The notes beneath the pieces were generated by a model that was given only the letters and a program-made list of their open reading frames with translations, searched no databases and had not been told where the DNA came from. Of a DNA stretch of 64,000 nt, positions 1 to 8,390 are shown piece by piece. The number at the start of each line of letters is the position of its first letter. Within the stretch, counting starts at the first letter, position 1. The stretch lies in the NCBI GenBank assembly GCA_038522945.1, contig JBCBJV010000009.1, positions 88,000 through 151,999 of the forward strand, read 5' to 3'. The stretch is from MED-G105 sp038522945. Lineage in GTDB: Bacteria > Pseudomonadota > Alphaproteobacteria > Caulobacterales > Parvularculaceae. Both the position numbers and the translations under genes were made by a program.

Positions 1-112
1 CGTCTTTCGCTCCAGCAATCAGGTGGCCAACGATAAAATCGTTCCACCGTGTAGAGACAATCGCCACGGAAAGACCTGTTCCAACCATGCTTCCTTCAAA
101 AGTGCGTCCCAT
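1..112 (-). CDS. ribH: 6,7-dimethyl-8-ribityllumazine synthase, N-terminal part (cut by window edge)
   Basis: Only the first 37 codons lie in the window. Read from the ATG at 112, they give MGRTFEGSMVGTGLSVAIVS followed by TRWNDFIVGHLIAGA. The strand-then-[RW]-[FW]-N pattern is the N-terminal substrate-binding segment of lumazine synthase, where an aromatic residue next to Asn stacks on the pyrimidine. The enzyme condenses the ribB product with the ribityl-aminouracil to give lumazine, the substrate of RibE. It begins 16 nt after the ribB stop, so it is the fourth gene of the riboswitch-controlled operon. The identity rests on a short segment plus context. Confidence 0.85.
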   Translation of the reverse strand, partial: MGRTFEGSMVGTGLSVAIVSTRWNDFIVGHLIAGAKD

Positions 113-128
113 CTTTGTTGGTCCCCCC

Positions 129-776
129 TTAGCCAGTTGCCTGCATCTGCTTGTTGTCGCCTTCCGTCAGGCGCCGATAATCCTGAAGGGCTTTAACCGA
201 AATGATCTTAAGCCCATGGCGCTCGGCAACGTCTTCCAGATCAGGCAGGCGCGCCATTGTGCCATCGTCATTCATGACCTCACAGATCATAGAAGCGGGC
301 GTCAGACCTGCTAGCTTAGCCAAATCCACGCTCGCTTCAGTTTGCCCGTCCCTTTGGAGTACACCTTCTTCCTGCGCTCGCAGAGGGAACGTATGTCCTG
401 GGCAGACGATGTCAGTGGGACCTGATAATGGGTTGATCAGCGTCCGGATTGTATGGGCGCGATCATGGGCAGAGATGCCAGTGGTCACGCCCTCGGCTGC
501 CTCGACAGATACTGTAAAGGCCGTGCCGAACCCGGATCTGTTTTCGTCTTGCTGCACCATTAATGGCAGCTTGAATTTGTCGACAAGGGCAGGCGCCATG
601 GCGCAACAGATTAAGCCTCGTCCTTCTTTCGCGAAAAAGTTGACGGATTCCGGGGTGACAAAGTCTGCAGCGATAGCAAAATCGCCCTCGTTTTCACGAT
701 CTTCATCATCCACAATGATGACGATTTCTCCGGTTTTGTAAGCAGCAATTGCTTCAGAAATGGACGCATGGGGCAT
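129..776 (-). CDS. ribB: 3,4-dihydroxy-2-butanone 4-phosphate synthase (stand-alone RibB)
   Basis: Converts ribulose 5-phosphate to the four-carbon unit for lumazine plus formate. The 215-residue protein has the acidic metal/substrate loop DDEDRENEGD near residues 23-32, the GLICCAM segment, and the GHTFPLRA motif. No GTP cyclohydrolase II domain follows, so this is not the fused RibBA found in many relatives, and a separate ribA must lie elsewhere. The frame stays open for 31 codons further upstream, but the start at 776 (MPHASISEAIAAY) fits family length and leaves one base between the ribE stop and this start, a sign of translational coupling. Confidence 0.95.
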   Translation of the reverse strand: MPHASISEAIAAYKTGEIVIIVDDEDRENEGDFAIAADFVTPESVNFFAKEGRGLICCAMAPALVDKFKLPLMVQQDENRSGFGTAFTVSVEAAEGVTTGISAHDRAHTIRTLINPLSGPTDIVCPGHTFPLRAQEEGVLQRDGQTEASVDLAKLAGLTPASMICEVMNDDGTMARLPDLEDVAERHGLKIISVKALQDYRRLTEGDNKQMQATG

Positions 777-777
777 G

Positions 778-1431
778 TTAGGCGGCTCCTTTGTCAATAA
801 AGCCTGCGGTATGCAGAAGGTTTTCATCGAATGAATCTTCGTTCCGATCAGCAAGAAGGCGTTCGACATATTTTGCGAGAATATCTACCTCGAGGTTCAC
901 TAGGTCACCGGCTTTCTTCTGGGGTAGGATGATTTTGCTTTGTGTGTACTTTATCAGGGTAACATTGAACCAATCACGTCCGGTTTCCACGACCGTCAGG
1001 GATGTACCATCGATGGTGATGTAACCTTTGGGTACAATGTACCTCATCAACGTCGCCGGCGCTGCAATAGTCAGCCAGAGCGCATCCTGATCAGGCCGAA
1101 ATGACTTTATTGTGCCGGTCGCGTCCACATGACCCTGGACATAGTGTCCTCCGAGACGTGTGGTCGGCAGGGCGGCGCGTTCTAGATTCACCGGGCTCCC
1201 GGCTTTGAGCTCCTCAAGACTTGTTCGATTTCTTGTTTCCGGCGCAAGCCCGACCGTAAACGTATCATCATTGAACCTCGTCACCGTCAAGCAGGTGCCG
1301 TTTACACAGATCGAGTCGCCGAGTTGAACTCCCTCAACGACTATCTTTGCCCTGATTGATAAGTCGTATCCTTTAGCGGAAGAGGCGACGCTTACAACTT
1401 GGCCGACTTCCTCGATAAGTCCGGTGAACAT
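778..1431 (-). CDS. ribE: riboflavin synthase, alpha chain
   Basis: Dismutates two lumazine molecules into riboflavin plus the ribityl-aminouracil. The 217 residues show the two tandem lumazine-binding barrels of the family. The first starts with MFTGLIEEVG and contains CVNGTCLTV; the second starts at GHYVQGHVDATG and contains TIDGTSLTV. The ATG at 1431 overlaps the ribD stop by one base (TGATG), so ribD and ribE are translationally coupled; a TTG one codon earlier is less likely. The short tail after the second barrel is hydrophilic. Third-step enzyme of the same operon as ribD, ribB and ribH. Confidence 0.96.
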   Translation of the reverse strand: MFTGLIEEVGQVVSVASSAKGYDLSIRAKIVVEGVQLGDSICVNGTCLTVTRFNDDTFTVGLAPETRNRTSLEELKAGSPVNLERAALPTTRLGGHYVQGHVDATGTIKSFRPDQDALWLTIAAPATLMRYIVPKGYITIDGTSLTVVETGRDWFNVTLIKYTQSKIILPQKKAGDLVNLEVDILAKYVERLLADRNEDSFDENLLHTAGFIDKGAA

Positions 1432-2543
1432 CAATTAGCTTCCTTCTGCCGCTTGCCGATAAACAAGAAATCAGTGCCTAGGCATTCAGGCTCGTCGAAC
1501 AGGAATGCTGAGGCTTGAGACAATTCGGGTGTCCCTTCGCCGCCAAACATACCTGGACCGCCGCCGATCACTTTGCGTGCTAGGTAAAGGTGCAACTCGT
1601 CTAATAGACCAGCGTCAAAAAATGACCCGAGAACGGTTGCCCCACCTTCAACAAGAAGGGTCATCACCCCTTGCTCGAAGAGAAAGTCAGAAAGCACCAG
1701 AAGGTCTGGGTGACCGCTTTCATTAGTTGAAAGGCGGACAATCTCTGCACCCACTTCTTTGAGACCTACTTCAGCGTTGAATGGCATTGCATCTGTCGTC
1801 ACGATCAGTGGCGCTGGTGACATTCGATCCAGAGCTTTGGCGCCGATGGGGCAACGGCCCTGGCTATCGAGAATAATCCGGCGTGGCTGGCGGCGGTCGA
1901 CTACTGTTGCGACGCCTCTATCCCGGGCCGTTAGGGCAGGGTCGTCATCAATAACCGTTTGCACGCCAACGAGAATTGCATCGACGTTTCGGCGGACTGA
2001 GTGGGCATGGGCTCTCGCCTCTGCGCCAGTGATCCATTTGCTTTCGCCTGAAGCGGTCGCAGTGCGCCCGTCGAGAGACGCAGCGGATTTCCCAATGAAA
2101 TACGGGCGGCGTGCCTTTTGGGCGAAAAACCATGACTCGTTGAGGGCCGTTGCTTCTTCAGCCAGGAGTCCAGAACTAACTTTTATGCCTGCTTCAGCAA
2201 GAGCTTCGGCGCCGCCGGTCGCGACCGGGTTTGGATCGGCAACCGCAAACACGACTTCTGAAATCCCAGCATTGATAAGGGCTTTTGTGCAAGGTCCGGT
2301 TCGGCCTTGATGGTTGCATGGCTCAAGAGTGACAACGGCGATTGCCCCTTTTGCGCGCATCCCGGCATTTTGTAACGCCATTACTTCCGCGTGGGGGGTG
2401 CCCGGCCCCTCGTGCCAGCCTTCACCTATGATTTCATCTTTTGCAATAATTACGCAGCCGACCCGCGGGTTCGGTGATGTTCGGACGCAAGGCTTTTGTG
2501 CAAGCCTGATTGCGTGTTCCATGAATGTGTGTCGATCTGTCAT
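1431..2543 (-). CDS. ribD: bifunctional pyrimidine deaminase / 5-amino-6-ribosylamino-uracil reductase
   Basis: Catalyses the deamination and the side-chain reduction steps of riboflavin synthesis. The N-terminal cytidine-deaminase-like domain carries the zinc motif: HAE, then PCNHQGRTGPC. The C-terminal reductase domain follows from about residue 145 (RPYFIGKSAASLDGRTA) and contains the NADPH-site strand LLVEGG. I start at the ATG at 2543 (MTDRHTFMEHA), which matches the family N-terminus; an ATG at 2567 adds eight residues. Neither has a clear Shine-Dalgarno sequence. A GAGCCC/GGGCTC pairing (2547-2552 with 2569-2574) could fold just upstream of the 2543 start. First gene after the riboswitch. 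Confidence 0.95.
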   Translation of the reverse strand: MTDRHTFMEHAIRLAQKPCVRTSPNPRVGCVIIAKDEIIGEGWHEGPGTPHAEVMALQNAGMRAKGAIAVVTLEPCNHQGRTGPCTKALINAGISEVVFAVADPNPVATGGAEALAEAGIKVSSGLLAEEATALNESWFFAQKARRPYFIGKSAASLDGRTATASGESKWITGAEARAHAHSVRRNVDAILVGVQTVIDDDPALTARDRGVATVVDRRQPRRIILDSQGRCPIGAKALDRMSPAPLIVTTDAMPFNAEVGLKEVGAEIVRLSTNESGHPDLLVLSDFLFEQGVMTLLVEGGATVLGSFFDAGLLDELHLYLARKVIGGGPGMFGGEGTPELSQASAFLFDEPECLGTDFLFIGKRQKEAN

Positions 2544-2665
2544 ATCGAGCCCATACACACGATCCATGGGGCTCGGGCATGAAAATACTAGCTAGGATTA
2601 GGTGGCCGCCGACTGGCGCACACGTAAACCAAGCTATCGGGAATATTGCACCCGACTTCATGCCT

Positions 2666-2812
2666 GATCTTCTCACATCCGGACTATAACCGTCGGCTCT
2701 GGGCTCTCACCAGCATCCTGCTTCGACGAACAACTGCCGTCTCTGCTCGCGGGCTCATCGACTTAAGGGTCGCATTACCGCCGGTGGGGACTTTCACCCC
2801 GCCCCGAAGATC
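2666..2812 (-). promoter_or_regulatory. FMN riboswitch (RFN element)
   Basis: On the minus strand the hallmark RFN sequence is present: a closing stem of GATCTTC (2806-2812) with GAAGATC (2666-2672), the conserved GGGCGGGGTGAAAGTCCCC segment, then ACCGGCGGTAA, then AGCCCGCGAGC. It lies about 120 nt upstream of ribD. FMN binding would lower expression of the riboflavin operon. No T-rich terminator hairpin is evident between it and ribD, so control of translation initiation is more likely than attenuation; that last point is inference. Confidence 0.95.
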
Positions 2813-2927
2813 AATTATCTAAATACCAGCGGTCGCCCGCCTGCCAAACGATATAGCGAACGATTAATTCTCATTCAAGACAACGCGACAGTCCGGCAAG
2901 TCGCACTATCTCTATATGGGCCCTTTC

Positions 2928-2965
2928 GCAAAACGAAAACCGCCATTCATGGCATTGAATGGCGG
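2928..2965 (-). terminator. Rho-independent terminator of the SulP gene
   Basis: A perfect 10-bp hairpin (CCGCCATTCA at 2940-2949, TGAATGGCGG at 2956-2965, six-base loop) is followed on the minus strand by TTTTCGTTTTGC. It lies 23 nt beyond the stop of the SulP gene and faces the riboflavin riboswitch, so it separates the two minus-strand units. Confidence 0.85.
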
Positions 2966-2988
2966 TCTCGCTTGGATCGACAATTTGC

Positions 2989-4695
2989 TCATTCAGCTGG
3001 CACGGCTGCACCAACGACTGCTGGTTTCTCTTCCGACACTGACTCTCCCTGATCCAGATGCGCTAAGGCTGCTTTGAGCGCTTCGACCCGGGTTGGATAG
3101 CTTGTATCCGCCGGCAAGCAGTGGTCTGCACCAAGCCCGGCCAAGACATCGCTTACAGCTTTTGACATGCCGGTGATGTAGACCGTTTTGCCCGCTTTGC
3201 GCGCATCACAGGCGATGGTTTCAACAGCGCGTGCCGCCGACAAATCGATTGAGGGAACGTATGTGAAATCAAGGATGATCGCACGGGTTCCATCTTTTAC
3301 CTTTTCTCGAACGTGGTGACCAAGATCGGCTGCTGCGCCGAAGCTAAGCGGCCCACCAGCAAAATCGAAAAGCAGGATTTTGCCGTTGCTGTCGTCGAGG
3401 ATCTTCCGCTCTTCCGGATCATCGACGCGATCTTCGAAGTCCTGAAGGGCTTTGACCTGAATGTCGGCTATCTGTTTCACGAAGGCGAGGGCCGCAAGAA
3501 CGACGCCAACGGCCACTGCCTGGATCAGGTCAACGAAAACAGTCAGCCCAAGGACGATTGCCATGAGTGCAAGGTCCCACCGTGGGCCTTTGTGCGCCCG
3601 AACGATGTAGCTCCAGTCGATGATGTCGTAGCCGACTTTGATGAGAATGCCTGCGAGAACCGCGTGGGGAATGTTGGAGGCAAGACCCGCGAGCGGCAGC
3701 GCAGCGGCGACGAGCACCAATGAATGGGTCATCCCCGAGATGCGCGTTTCACCACCCGACCGGATATTCACAACGGTCCGCATTGTTGCACCCGCGCCGG
3801 GGATTGCGCCAAAGAGCCCGGCGATGCTGTTACCAATGCCCTGACCTATCAGCTCTCGGTTGGATTCATGTCGTGTACCCGTCATGCTGTCCGCGACTAA
3901 CGACGTTAACAAACTGTCGATCGCACCCAGTAGCGCCAGGATGATTGCCGCTTCCAAAATAATCATGGCGGTGTCCGGCGTGATGGCTGGAACGGTCAGC
4001 TGTGGGAGCCCTGTCGGGATTTGTCCGAGGGTCAGGTCAGAAGGTAAGCCAACAAAAAGGCTGGCGGTCGTGCCGATCAGCAGAGCAGCAAGGGCGCCCG
4101 GAACGTACTTACCGAGGTTTTTCGGCCAAAAGAAAACGGTTGCCAGAGAAAGAGCACCTACAAACAAAGCGGACCACACTGGCGTTGCAACAGCCCCCGG
4201 GATGGCGGCCATCGCTGGGATCGTCCCTGGTTGGTCAGGCTCGTGTCCGAACAACCTCGAAATTTGTAGTGCGATAATGATAACACCGATGCCGCTCATA
4301 AAACCGGAGACCACAGGGTAGGGCACCAACTTAATGTACTGTCCGAGCCGCAAAACGCCCATCAGGATCTGCAACACACCAGCAAGGACAACAGCGGCAA
4401 AAACAAGTGCAGGGTCACCGGAGAGAGACGCAAACACCCCAGCGAAAACGACAATCATTGGGCCCGTCGGACCAGAGACTTGGGAGCCAGTACCGCCGAA
4501 TAGGGCTGCAAAGAATCCGACAAAAATTGCGCCCCACAAGCCTGCAATCGGGCCGGCGCCAGAGGCCTCACCAAACGCTAGGGCGAGCGGAAGGGCGACG
4601 ATGCCCGCAGTCAATCCGCCTAAGATATCACCACGCAAGTTGCTGAGATCGAAATAGCCTGGTTTCCCGCCACTGGCTTCTTCGGCTGTCGTCAT
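2989..4695 (-). CDS. SulP-family anion permease with STAS domain (BicA-like bicarbonate or sulfate transporter)
   Basis: A 568-residue inner-membrane transporter. A hydrophobic SulP core (about residues 15-410) is followed by a cytosolic STAS domain (about 430-545). The core begins with NLRGDILGGLTAGIVALPLA, carries a GPTGPM loop, and has the stretches ELIGQGIGN, GAGATMRTVVNIRSGG and VGYDIIDW. These resemble, from memory, the cyanobacterial Na+/bicarbonate transporter BicA more than classical plant sulfate permeases, but substrate cannot be fixed from sequence. It lies 22 nt downstream of an ArsR-type regulator on the same strand, so the two are probably co-transcribed. A strong terminator follows. 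Confidence 0.88.
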   Translation of the reverse strand: MTTAEEASGGKPGYFDLSNLRGDILGGLTAGIVALPLALAFGEASGAGPIAGLWGAIFVGFFAALFGGTGSQVSGPTGPMIVVFAGVFASLSGDPALVFAAVVLAGVLQILMGVLRLGQYIKLVPYPVVSGFMSGIGVIIIALQISRLFGHEPDQPGTIPAMAAIPGAVATPVWSALFVGALSLATVFFWPKNLGKYVPGALAALLIGTTASLFVGLPSDLTLGQIPTGLPQLTVPAITPDTAMIILEAAIILALLGAIDSLLTSLVADSMTGTRHESNRELIGQGIGNSIAGLFGAIPGAGATMRTVVNIRSGGETRISGMTHSLVLVAAALPLAGLASNIPHAVLAGILIKVGYDIIDWSYIVRAHKGPRWDLALMAIVLGLTVFVDLIQAVAVGVVLAALAFVKQIADIQVKALQDFEDRVDDPEERKILDDSNGKILLFDFAGGPLSFGAAADLGHHVREKVKDGTRAIILDFTYVPSIDLSAARAVETIACDARKAGKTVYITGMSKAVSDVLAGLGADHCLPADTSYPTRVEALKAALAHLDQGESVSEEKPAVVGAAVPAE

Positions 4696-4717
4696 ACTTC
4701 TCTCCTATGGATGGTGC

Positions 4718-5092
4718 TTATTTACTATCAGACGCAGTTTTGCGCTCGGGGGTTGACCACAATTCTCGCGCGGTCTCGATGCTGGATTTGGAGACCGCTT
4801 CGATACGGCCCTCGACAAAGCTCAGACCTTCAACGATCCAGCTGGCCAGCTCTGGTTGGACAAGATGGTACAGGTGGCGGCGTCCTTCACGGCGTTCTTC
4901 GACCAGCCGATGGGCCTTAAGTAAGCTCAAATGCTGAGAAACCCGCGGCCCCGGCAGCGACAGGAGCTCAGCGAGGGTGTTCACGTCAATCTCTGTCGAG
5001 CGCAATTCCTCTATCAGCCGGATCCGGTCCGGATGAGCGAGGATCTTGTAAATCTCGGCCAGTTCCTTGGAAGCGGCCTGGCGGCTGGGCAT
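4718..5092 (-). CDS. ArsR-family winged-helix repressor, probable regulator of the SulP gene
   Basis: The 124-residue protein has the ArsR fold: an N-terminal helix (KILAHPDRIRLIEELR), the recognition helix region (LAELLSLPGPRVSQHLSLLKAH) and a wing (VEERREGRRHLYHL). It contains no cysteine, so the usual cysteine metal or sulfane-sulfur sensing sites are absent and the ligand is unknown. Being first in a two-gene unit with the SulP transporter and preceded by a palindrome suggests autoregulation and control of the transporter. The C-terminal third (about 85-124) is a charged helical extension. Confidence 0.9.
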   Translation of the reverse strand: MPSRQAASKELAEIYKILAHPDRIRLIEELRSTEIDVNTLAELLSLPGPRVSQHLSLLKAHRLVEERREGRRHLYHLVQPELASWIVEGLSFVEGRIEAVSKSSIETARELWSTPERKTASDSK

Positions 5093-5125
5093 AGGTCACC
5101 TAACTTAATATGTCGCAACAATGAG

Positions 5126-5145
5126 ATCTTCAAAGATTTGAAGAT
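5126..5145 (-). promoter_or_regulatory. Palindromic operator candidate of the ArsR-SulP unit
   Basis: ATCTTCAAAGATTTGAAGAT is a 9-bp inverted repeat around a two-base centre, 34 nt upstream of the ArsR start. AT-rich 9-2-9 palindromes with TTCAAA/TTTGAA half-sites are typical of ArsR/SmtB operators. Binding by the neighbouring regulator is inferred. Confidence 0.7.
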
Positions 5146-5270
5146 ATGAGTCAATGGAGATATGGTCACAAAACAGTGACGAATACCGTTGTCTCGGTTC
5201 TGTCGATTGTCGTTTGAGGCGCTAAGTCGACGGTAGATCGCCCGGAAAACTGGGTGGTTTCCGGTCCCGG

Positions 5271-5927
5271 TTAGCCCCAAAGAGCGCGTACCCGCCGATC
5301 GCGACCGCAACCTGTCCGATAGTAGCGGTATTTCAGCTTGTTCTTTTTATAATAGTCCTGATGGTAGTCTTCTGCGGGCCAGAATGTTGCCGCGTCCAGA
5401 ATTGGTGTGACGATCTCTGCATTGAGTTGCTCGGCTGCTTGCATTTTTGAATCAGTAGCAATCTCGAACTCGTCGGCCGTTTCAACAAAAATGGCCGTTC
5501 TGTATGAGCTGCCGCGATCACAAAACTGGCCGTCTGGATCTAAGGGATCTACGTGGCGAAGAAAATAGTCCACCAAGGCACGGTAGCTCACCTTCTTAGG
5601 GTCAAAGGTGACTTTGACCGCTTCATAATGGCCGGTTCGATTTCTGGATACTTCTTCATACGTCGGGTCGTCGACGAAGCCACCTGTGTAACCAGACACG
5701 ACATCCACGACGCCCGCCAGTTTCTCGAAGTCTGCCTCGATGCACCAAAAACAACCGCCAGCGAACACAGCCGTTTTTACATCGGCCGCTGGTATCGTGG
5801 CTTCTTCATCCACCGAAGAAGGTTCGTCTGCGCGTGCGTGGTGCGCGAAATTAAAACTGGCGGCGGTGATGGCGGCCGCAAGAATGACGAAGGCGAGGAT
5901 GAGTCTTTGCATCATGGCCTGATACAT
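5271..5927 (-). CDS. msrA: exported peptide methionine sulfoxide reductase A
   Basis: Reduces the S-diastereomer of methionine sulfoxide in proteins. The catalytic motif GGCFWC is followed by the expected IEADFEKLAGV and SGYTGG segments; the conserved glutamate and aspartate regions (HYEAV, PDGQFCDRG) and a late cysteine near YRTGCG are present. An N-terminal hydrophobic signal (about residues 6-30, ending near HHARAD) predicts export, so this is a periplasmic MsrA rather than the cytosolic form. The ATG at 5927 has GAGG about 10 nt upstream; ATGs four and five codons later are alternatives. No partner MsrB is adjacent. Confidence 0.93.
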   Translation of the reverse strand: MYQAMMQRLILAFVILAAAITAASFNFAHHARADEPSSVDEEATIPAADVKTAVFAGGCFWCIEADFEKLAGVVDVVSGYTGGFVDDPTYEEVSRNRTGHYEAVKVTFDPKKVSYRALVDYFLRHVDPLDPDGQFCDRGSSYRTAIFVETADEFEIATDSKMQAAEQLNAEIVTPILDAATFWPAEDYHQDYYKKNKLKYRYYRTGCGRDRRVRALWG

Positions 5928-6198
5928 AGATGACGCCTCACATGCCAGTCACGATCCCTTTAGCGGCACTTTGGGATTTCTGCACGTCGTCCCAAAAACC
6001 GCCGCTAGCTCACCAATCTCGGAGCCGATCTCGAACAATGTTGGGCAAAATGAAATCTAAAATTGAGAGAAATAAATCAGGAAAATGACAAAAATGCTGA
6101 AAGGGAATTGAACAGATCAGCAAGTTGAACCGGCTAGCGTCGGTATTGCAAATGCGGGGGCATGGAAAATTGGTTCATGCTTGTAGGAGACTTGCCCG

Positions 6199-6870
6199 AT
6201 GACGATGGCAACAAGAATTGTGATCATAGTTCTAGTGGCGTTGATAGCAGCGTTACCGGCGAAGGCTGCATCAACGATCTTCAGCGATACGGTTTTTGAC
6301 GAAACAAATGTAGCCGACAGCGGAAATGCTGTTGGGCTACCGAATGGCAGTGGTGCCGTTGTTGGTGACGGCGGGGAGCTCGTTCTTCAATACGATTGGC
6401 CCCTAACCGGCGCAGGCGTTGCGGTCAGTCTCTTGCCGAGCGCAGGCTTGAACGTTCTTGCTGTGTCAATCGGCGATGTGATCGGCGGTGTGGCGACATT
6501 CTCAGGTGAATTTGTCATCCTTGACACCGGATTAGGCGGCATACAGACGGCTGATCTTACTAGTCAGTGTTCGGCGGTCAATCCCGCTGGTTGTTCGCTC
6601 ATTAAAATCAGGAATCCGATGACGATTTCCGGCGCAGGCTTTATCGTGGATGGGGTTGGTGCAGTCACTTCCGCTCCGGAGCCCGCATTCTGGTCCATGA
6701 TGATAATTGCCTTTATTTTGACAGGCTGGCGGATGAAAATCCTTGAGCGCTCACGCAGTCATGCAAAGAGATTGCAACCTTTCCCGACGCCAAAACAGCC
6801 CGCGTTCTATGCCCGGTTCTTTGAAAGGCTTTTCGAAAGATCTGGAGACAGAACAGCTCTGGCGTCCTGA
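6199..6870 (+). CDS. exported protein with PEP-CTERM-like sorting signal
   Basis: A 223-residue protein starting with a signal peptide (hydrophobic about 6-22, cleavage near AKAAS). The middle is Gly/Val/Ala-rich, beta-type sequence with two cysteines (CSAVNPAGC) and no known domain I recognise. Residues 160-162 are PEP, followed by AFWSMMIIAFILTGWRMK and a basic patch, which matches the PEPxxW-type C-terminal anchor handled by exosortase A. Unusually, about 30 residues follow the basic patch, where such proteins normally end. No adjacent exosortase gene is seen, but an exosortase-associated ligase gene lies at 58.2 kb. Confidence 0.75.
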   Translation: MTMATRIVIIVLVALIAALPAKAASTIFSDTVFDETNVADSGNAVGLPNGSGAVVGDGGELVLQYDWPLTGAGVAVSLLPSAGLNVLAVSIGDVIGGVATFSGEFVILDTGLGGIQTADLTSQCSAVNPAGCSLIKIRNPMTISGAGFIVDGVGAVTSAPEPAFWSMMIIAFILTGWRMKILERSRSHAKRLQPFPTPKQPAFYARFFERLFERSGDRTALAS

Positions 6871-6987
6871 TCTATTAATGCTTGCCTTTAGTGAACCAAA
6901 ACAAATCCTCGGACCGTTCTACCGTTCCGGGGATATTCCATTTTGGTCGATGTCTGCAACGAATGACCCATGCTCGCGGAGGATTGG

Positions 6988-8307
6988 TCAGGAAGTGCGG
7001 CCAAAGACCCGATTAAAAATCGTATCGACATTCCTCGTGTGATATCCAAGGTCAAAAACCTGACGCACCTGTTCTGCGCTTACCGCAGCAATCACCTCAG
7101 TGTCTCCAAGTAGATTATCAAGGAACTGACCTTCACCGCGCCAAGCAGGCATCGCCGATTTCTGAACGAGACGGTAAGCATCTTCTCGCGAGATACCGTG
7201 CTGTGTAAGCAGCAAAAGAACCCTTTGTGAGTGCACGAGCCCGCCTAATTGGTCGAGATTTCGTTTCATATTCTCTGGATAAACAACAAGTTTTTCCATA
7301 ACCCCGGCCAGACGGTGGAGAGCAAAGTCCAGATGAATTGTCGTGTCTGGGCCAATGCCACGCTCGACAGAGGAATGAGAGATATCCCGCTCGTGCCATA
7401 ATGCAACGTTCTCCATGGCTGGTGTGACTGCCATACGAACAAGCCGCGCGAGCCCGGTAAGATTCTCAGTTAGAATGGGATTGCGCTTGTGGGGCATGGC
7501 CGAAGAGCCCTTCTGGCCAGGTGAGAAGTATTCCTCGGCTTCTAAAACTTCAGTACGCTGCAGGTGTCTGATTTCAACGGCAAGGCGCTCAATTGAGGAT
7601 GCAATTACGCCAAGTGCAGCAAAGTATGCCGCATGCCTGTCTCGCGGGATGATCTGTGTCGAGACGGGTTCAGGTGAAAGGTCAAGTTTTTCCGCCACGT
7701 GGGCTTCAACAGTCGGATCTATGTTGGCAAAAGTACCAACAGCCCCGGAAAGGGCGCAAACGGCGATTTCCTGGCGGGCGGCTTTTAATCGATCCAAGCC
7801 GCGCTGGAACTCAGCATGGAAACTAGCAAGCTTCAGACCAAAAGTCGTTGGCTCTGCATGAATGCCATGGCTGCGCCCTAGGCAGATTGTGTCTTTGTGT
7901 TCAAACGCCCTTTTTGCGATTGCACTTAGGAGGCGCTTCAGGCCTGTTTCAAGGAGATCTGTTGCCTGTACCAATTGCACCGACAGGCAGGTATCCAAAA
8001 CGTCAGAGGACGTCATTCCCTGGTGGACGAAGCGAGCCGATGGACCAACAATCTCAGCAAGGTGGGTGAGAAAAGCAATAACATCGTGCTTCACCTCCCG
8101 TTCAATTTCGTCGATGCGGCCAACATCGAATGTCACGTCTCCTGCCTTTGACCAAACTTCCTTCGCGGCCTCGGCCGGAATAATGCCAAGCTCTGCCATT
8201 TTGTCAGCGGCGTGCGCTTCGATCAGGAACCAGATTTTGAATTTGGATTGGGCCGACCAGATTTCTGTCATTTCCGGCCGCGCGTAGCGAGGGATCATCG
8301 CATTCAC
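6988..8307 (-). CDS. purB: adenylosuccinate lyase
   Basis: Splits fumarate from adenylosuccinate (AMP synthesis) and from SAICAR (IMP synthesis). The 439-residue protein has the superfamily signature GSSAMPHKRNP in the flexible loop, the MTSSDVLDTCL region holding the catalytic base neighbourhood, and SHGIHAEPTTFG, the His-containing substrate loop. Length and N-terminus (MIPRYARPEMTEIWS) match the short bacterial PurB class. It stands alone between the PEP-CTERM-like gene (convergent) and the helix-hairpin-helix gene (same strand, 83 nt upstream). Confidence 0.97.
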   Translation of the reverse strand: MNAMIPRYARPEMTEIWSAQSKFKIWFLIEAHAADKMAELGIIPAEAAKEVWSKAGDVTFDVGRIDEIEREVKHDVIAFLTHLAEIVGPSARFVHQGMTSSDVLDTCLSVQLVQATDLLETGLKRLLSAIAKRAFEHKDTICLGRSHGIHAEPTTFGLKLASFHAEFQRGLDRLKAARQEIAVCALSGAVGTFANIDPTVEAHVAEKLDLSPEPVSTQIIPRDRHAAYFAALGVIASSIERLAVEIRHLQRTEVLEAEEYFSPGQKGSSAMPHKRNPILTENLTGLARLVRMAVTPAMENVALWHERDISHSSVERGIGPDTTIHLDFALHRLAGVMEKLVVYPENMKRNLDQLGGLVHSQRVLLLLTQHGISREDAYRLVQKSAMPAWRGEGQFLDNLLGDTEVIAAVSAEQVRQVFDLGYHTRNVDTIFNRVFGRTS

Positions 8308-8390
8308 TTTCGTTCGCGGAGTAAAGCCGCGGCGTACGATGATCGTCCGGAGGTGTCAAAAAATTTTATATCCGGCTCGAAATCGCGGGA

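Noticed and set aside
202..741. Long antisense ORFs over ribB, gsp and the duplicated lipoprotein gene
   Set aside because: Open frames opposite clear family genes, without ribosome sites or recognisable domains; shadows of the real coding strands.
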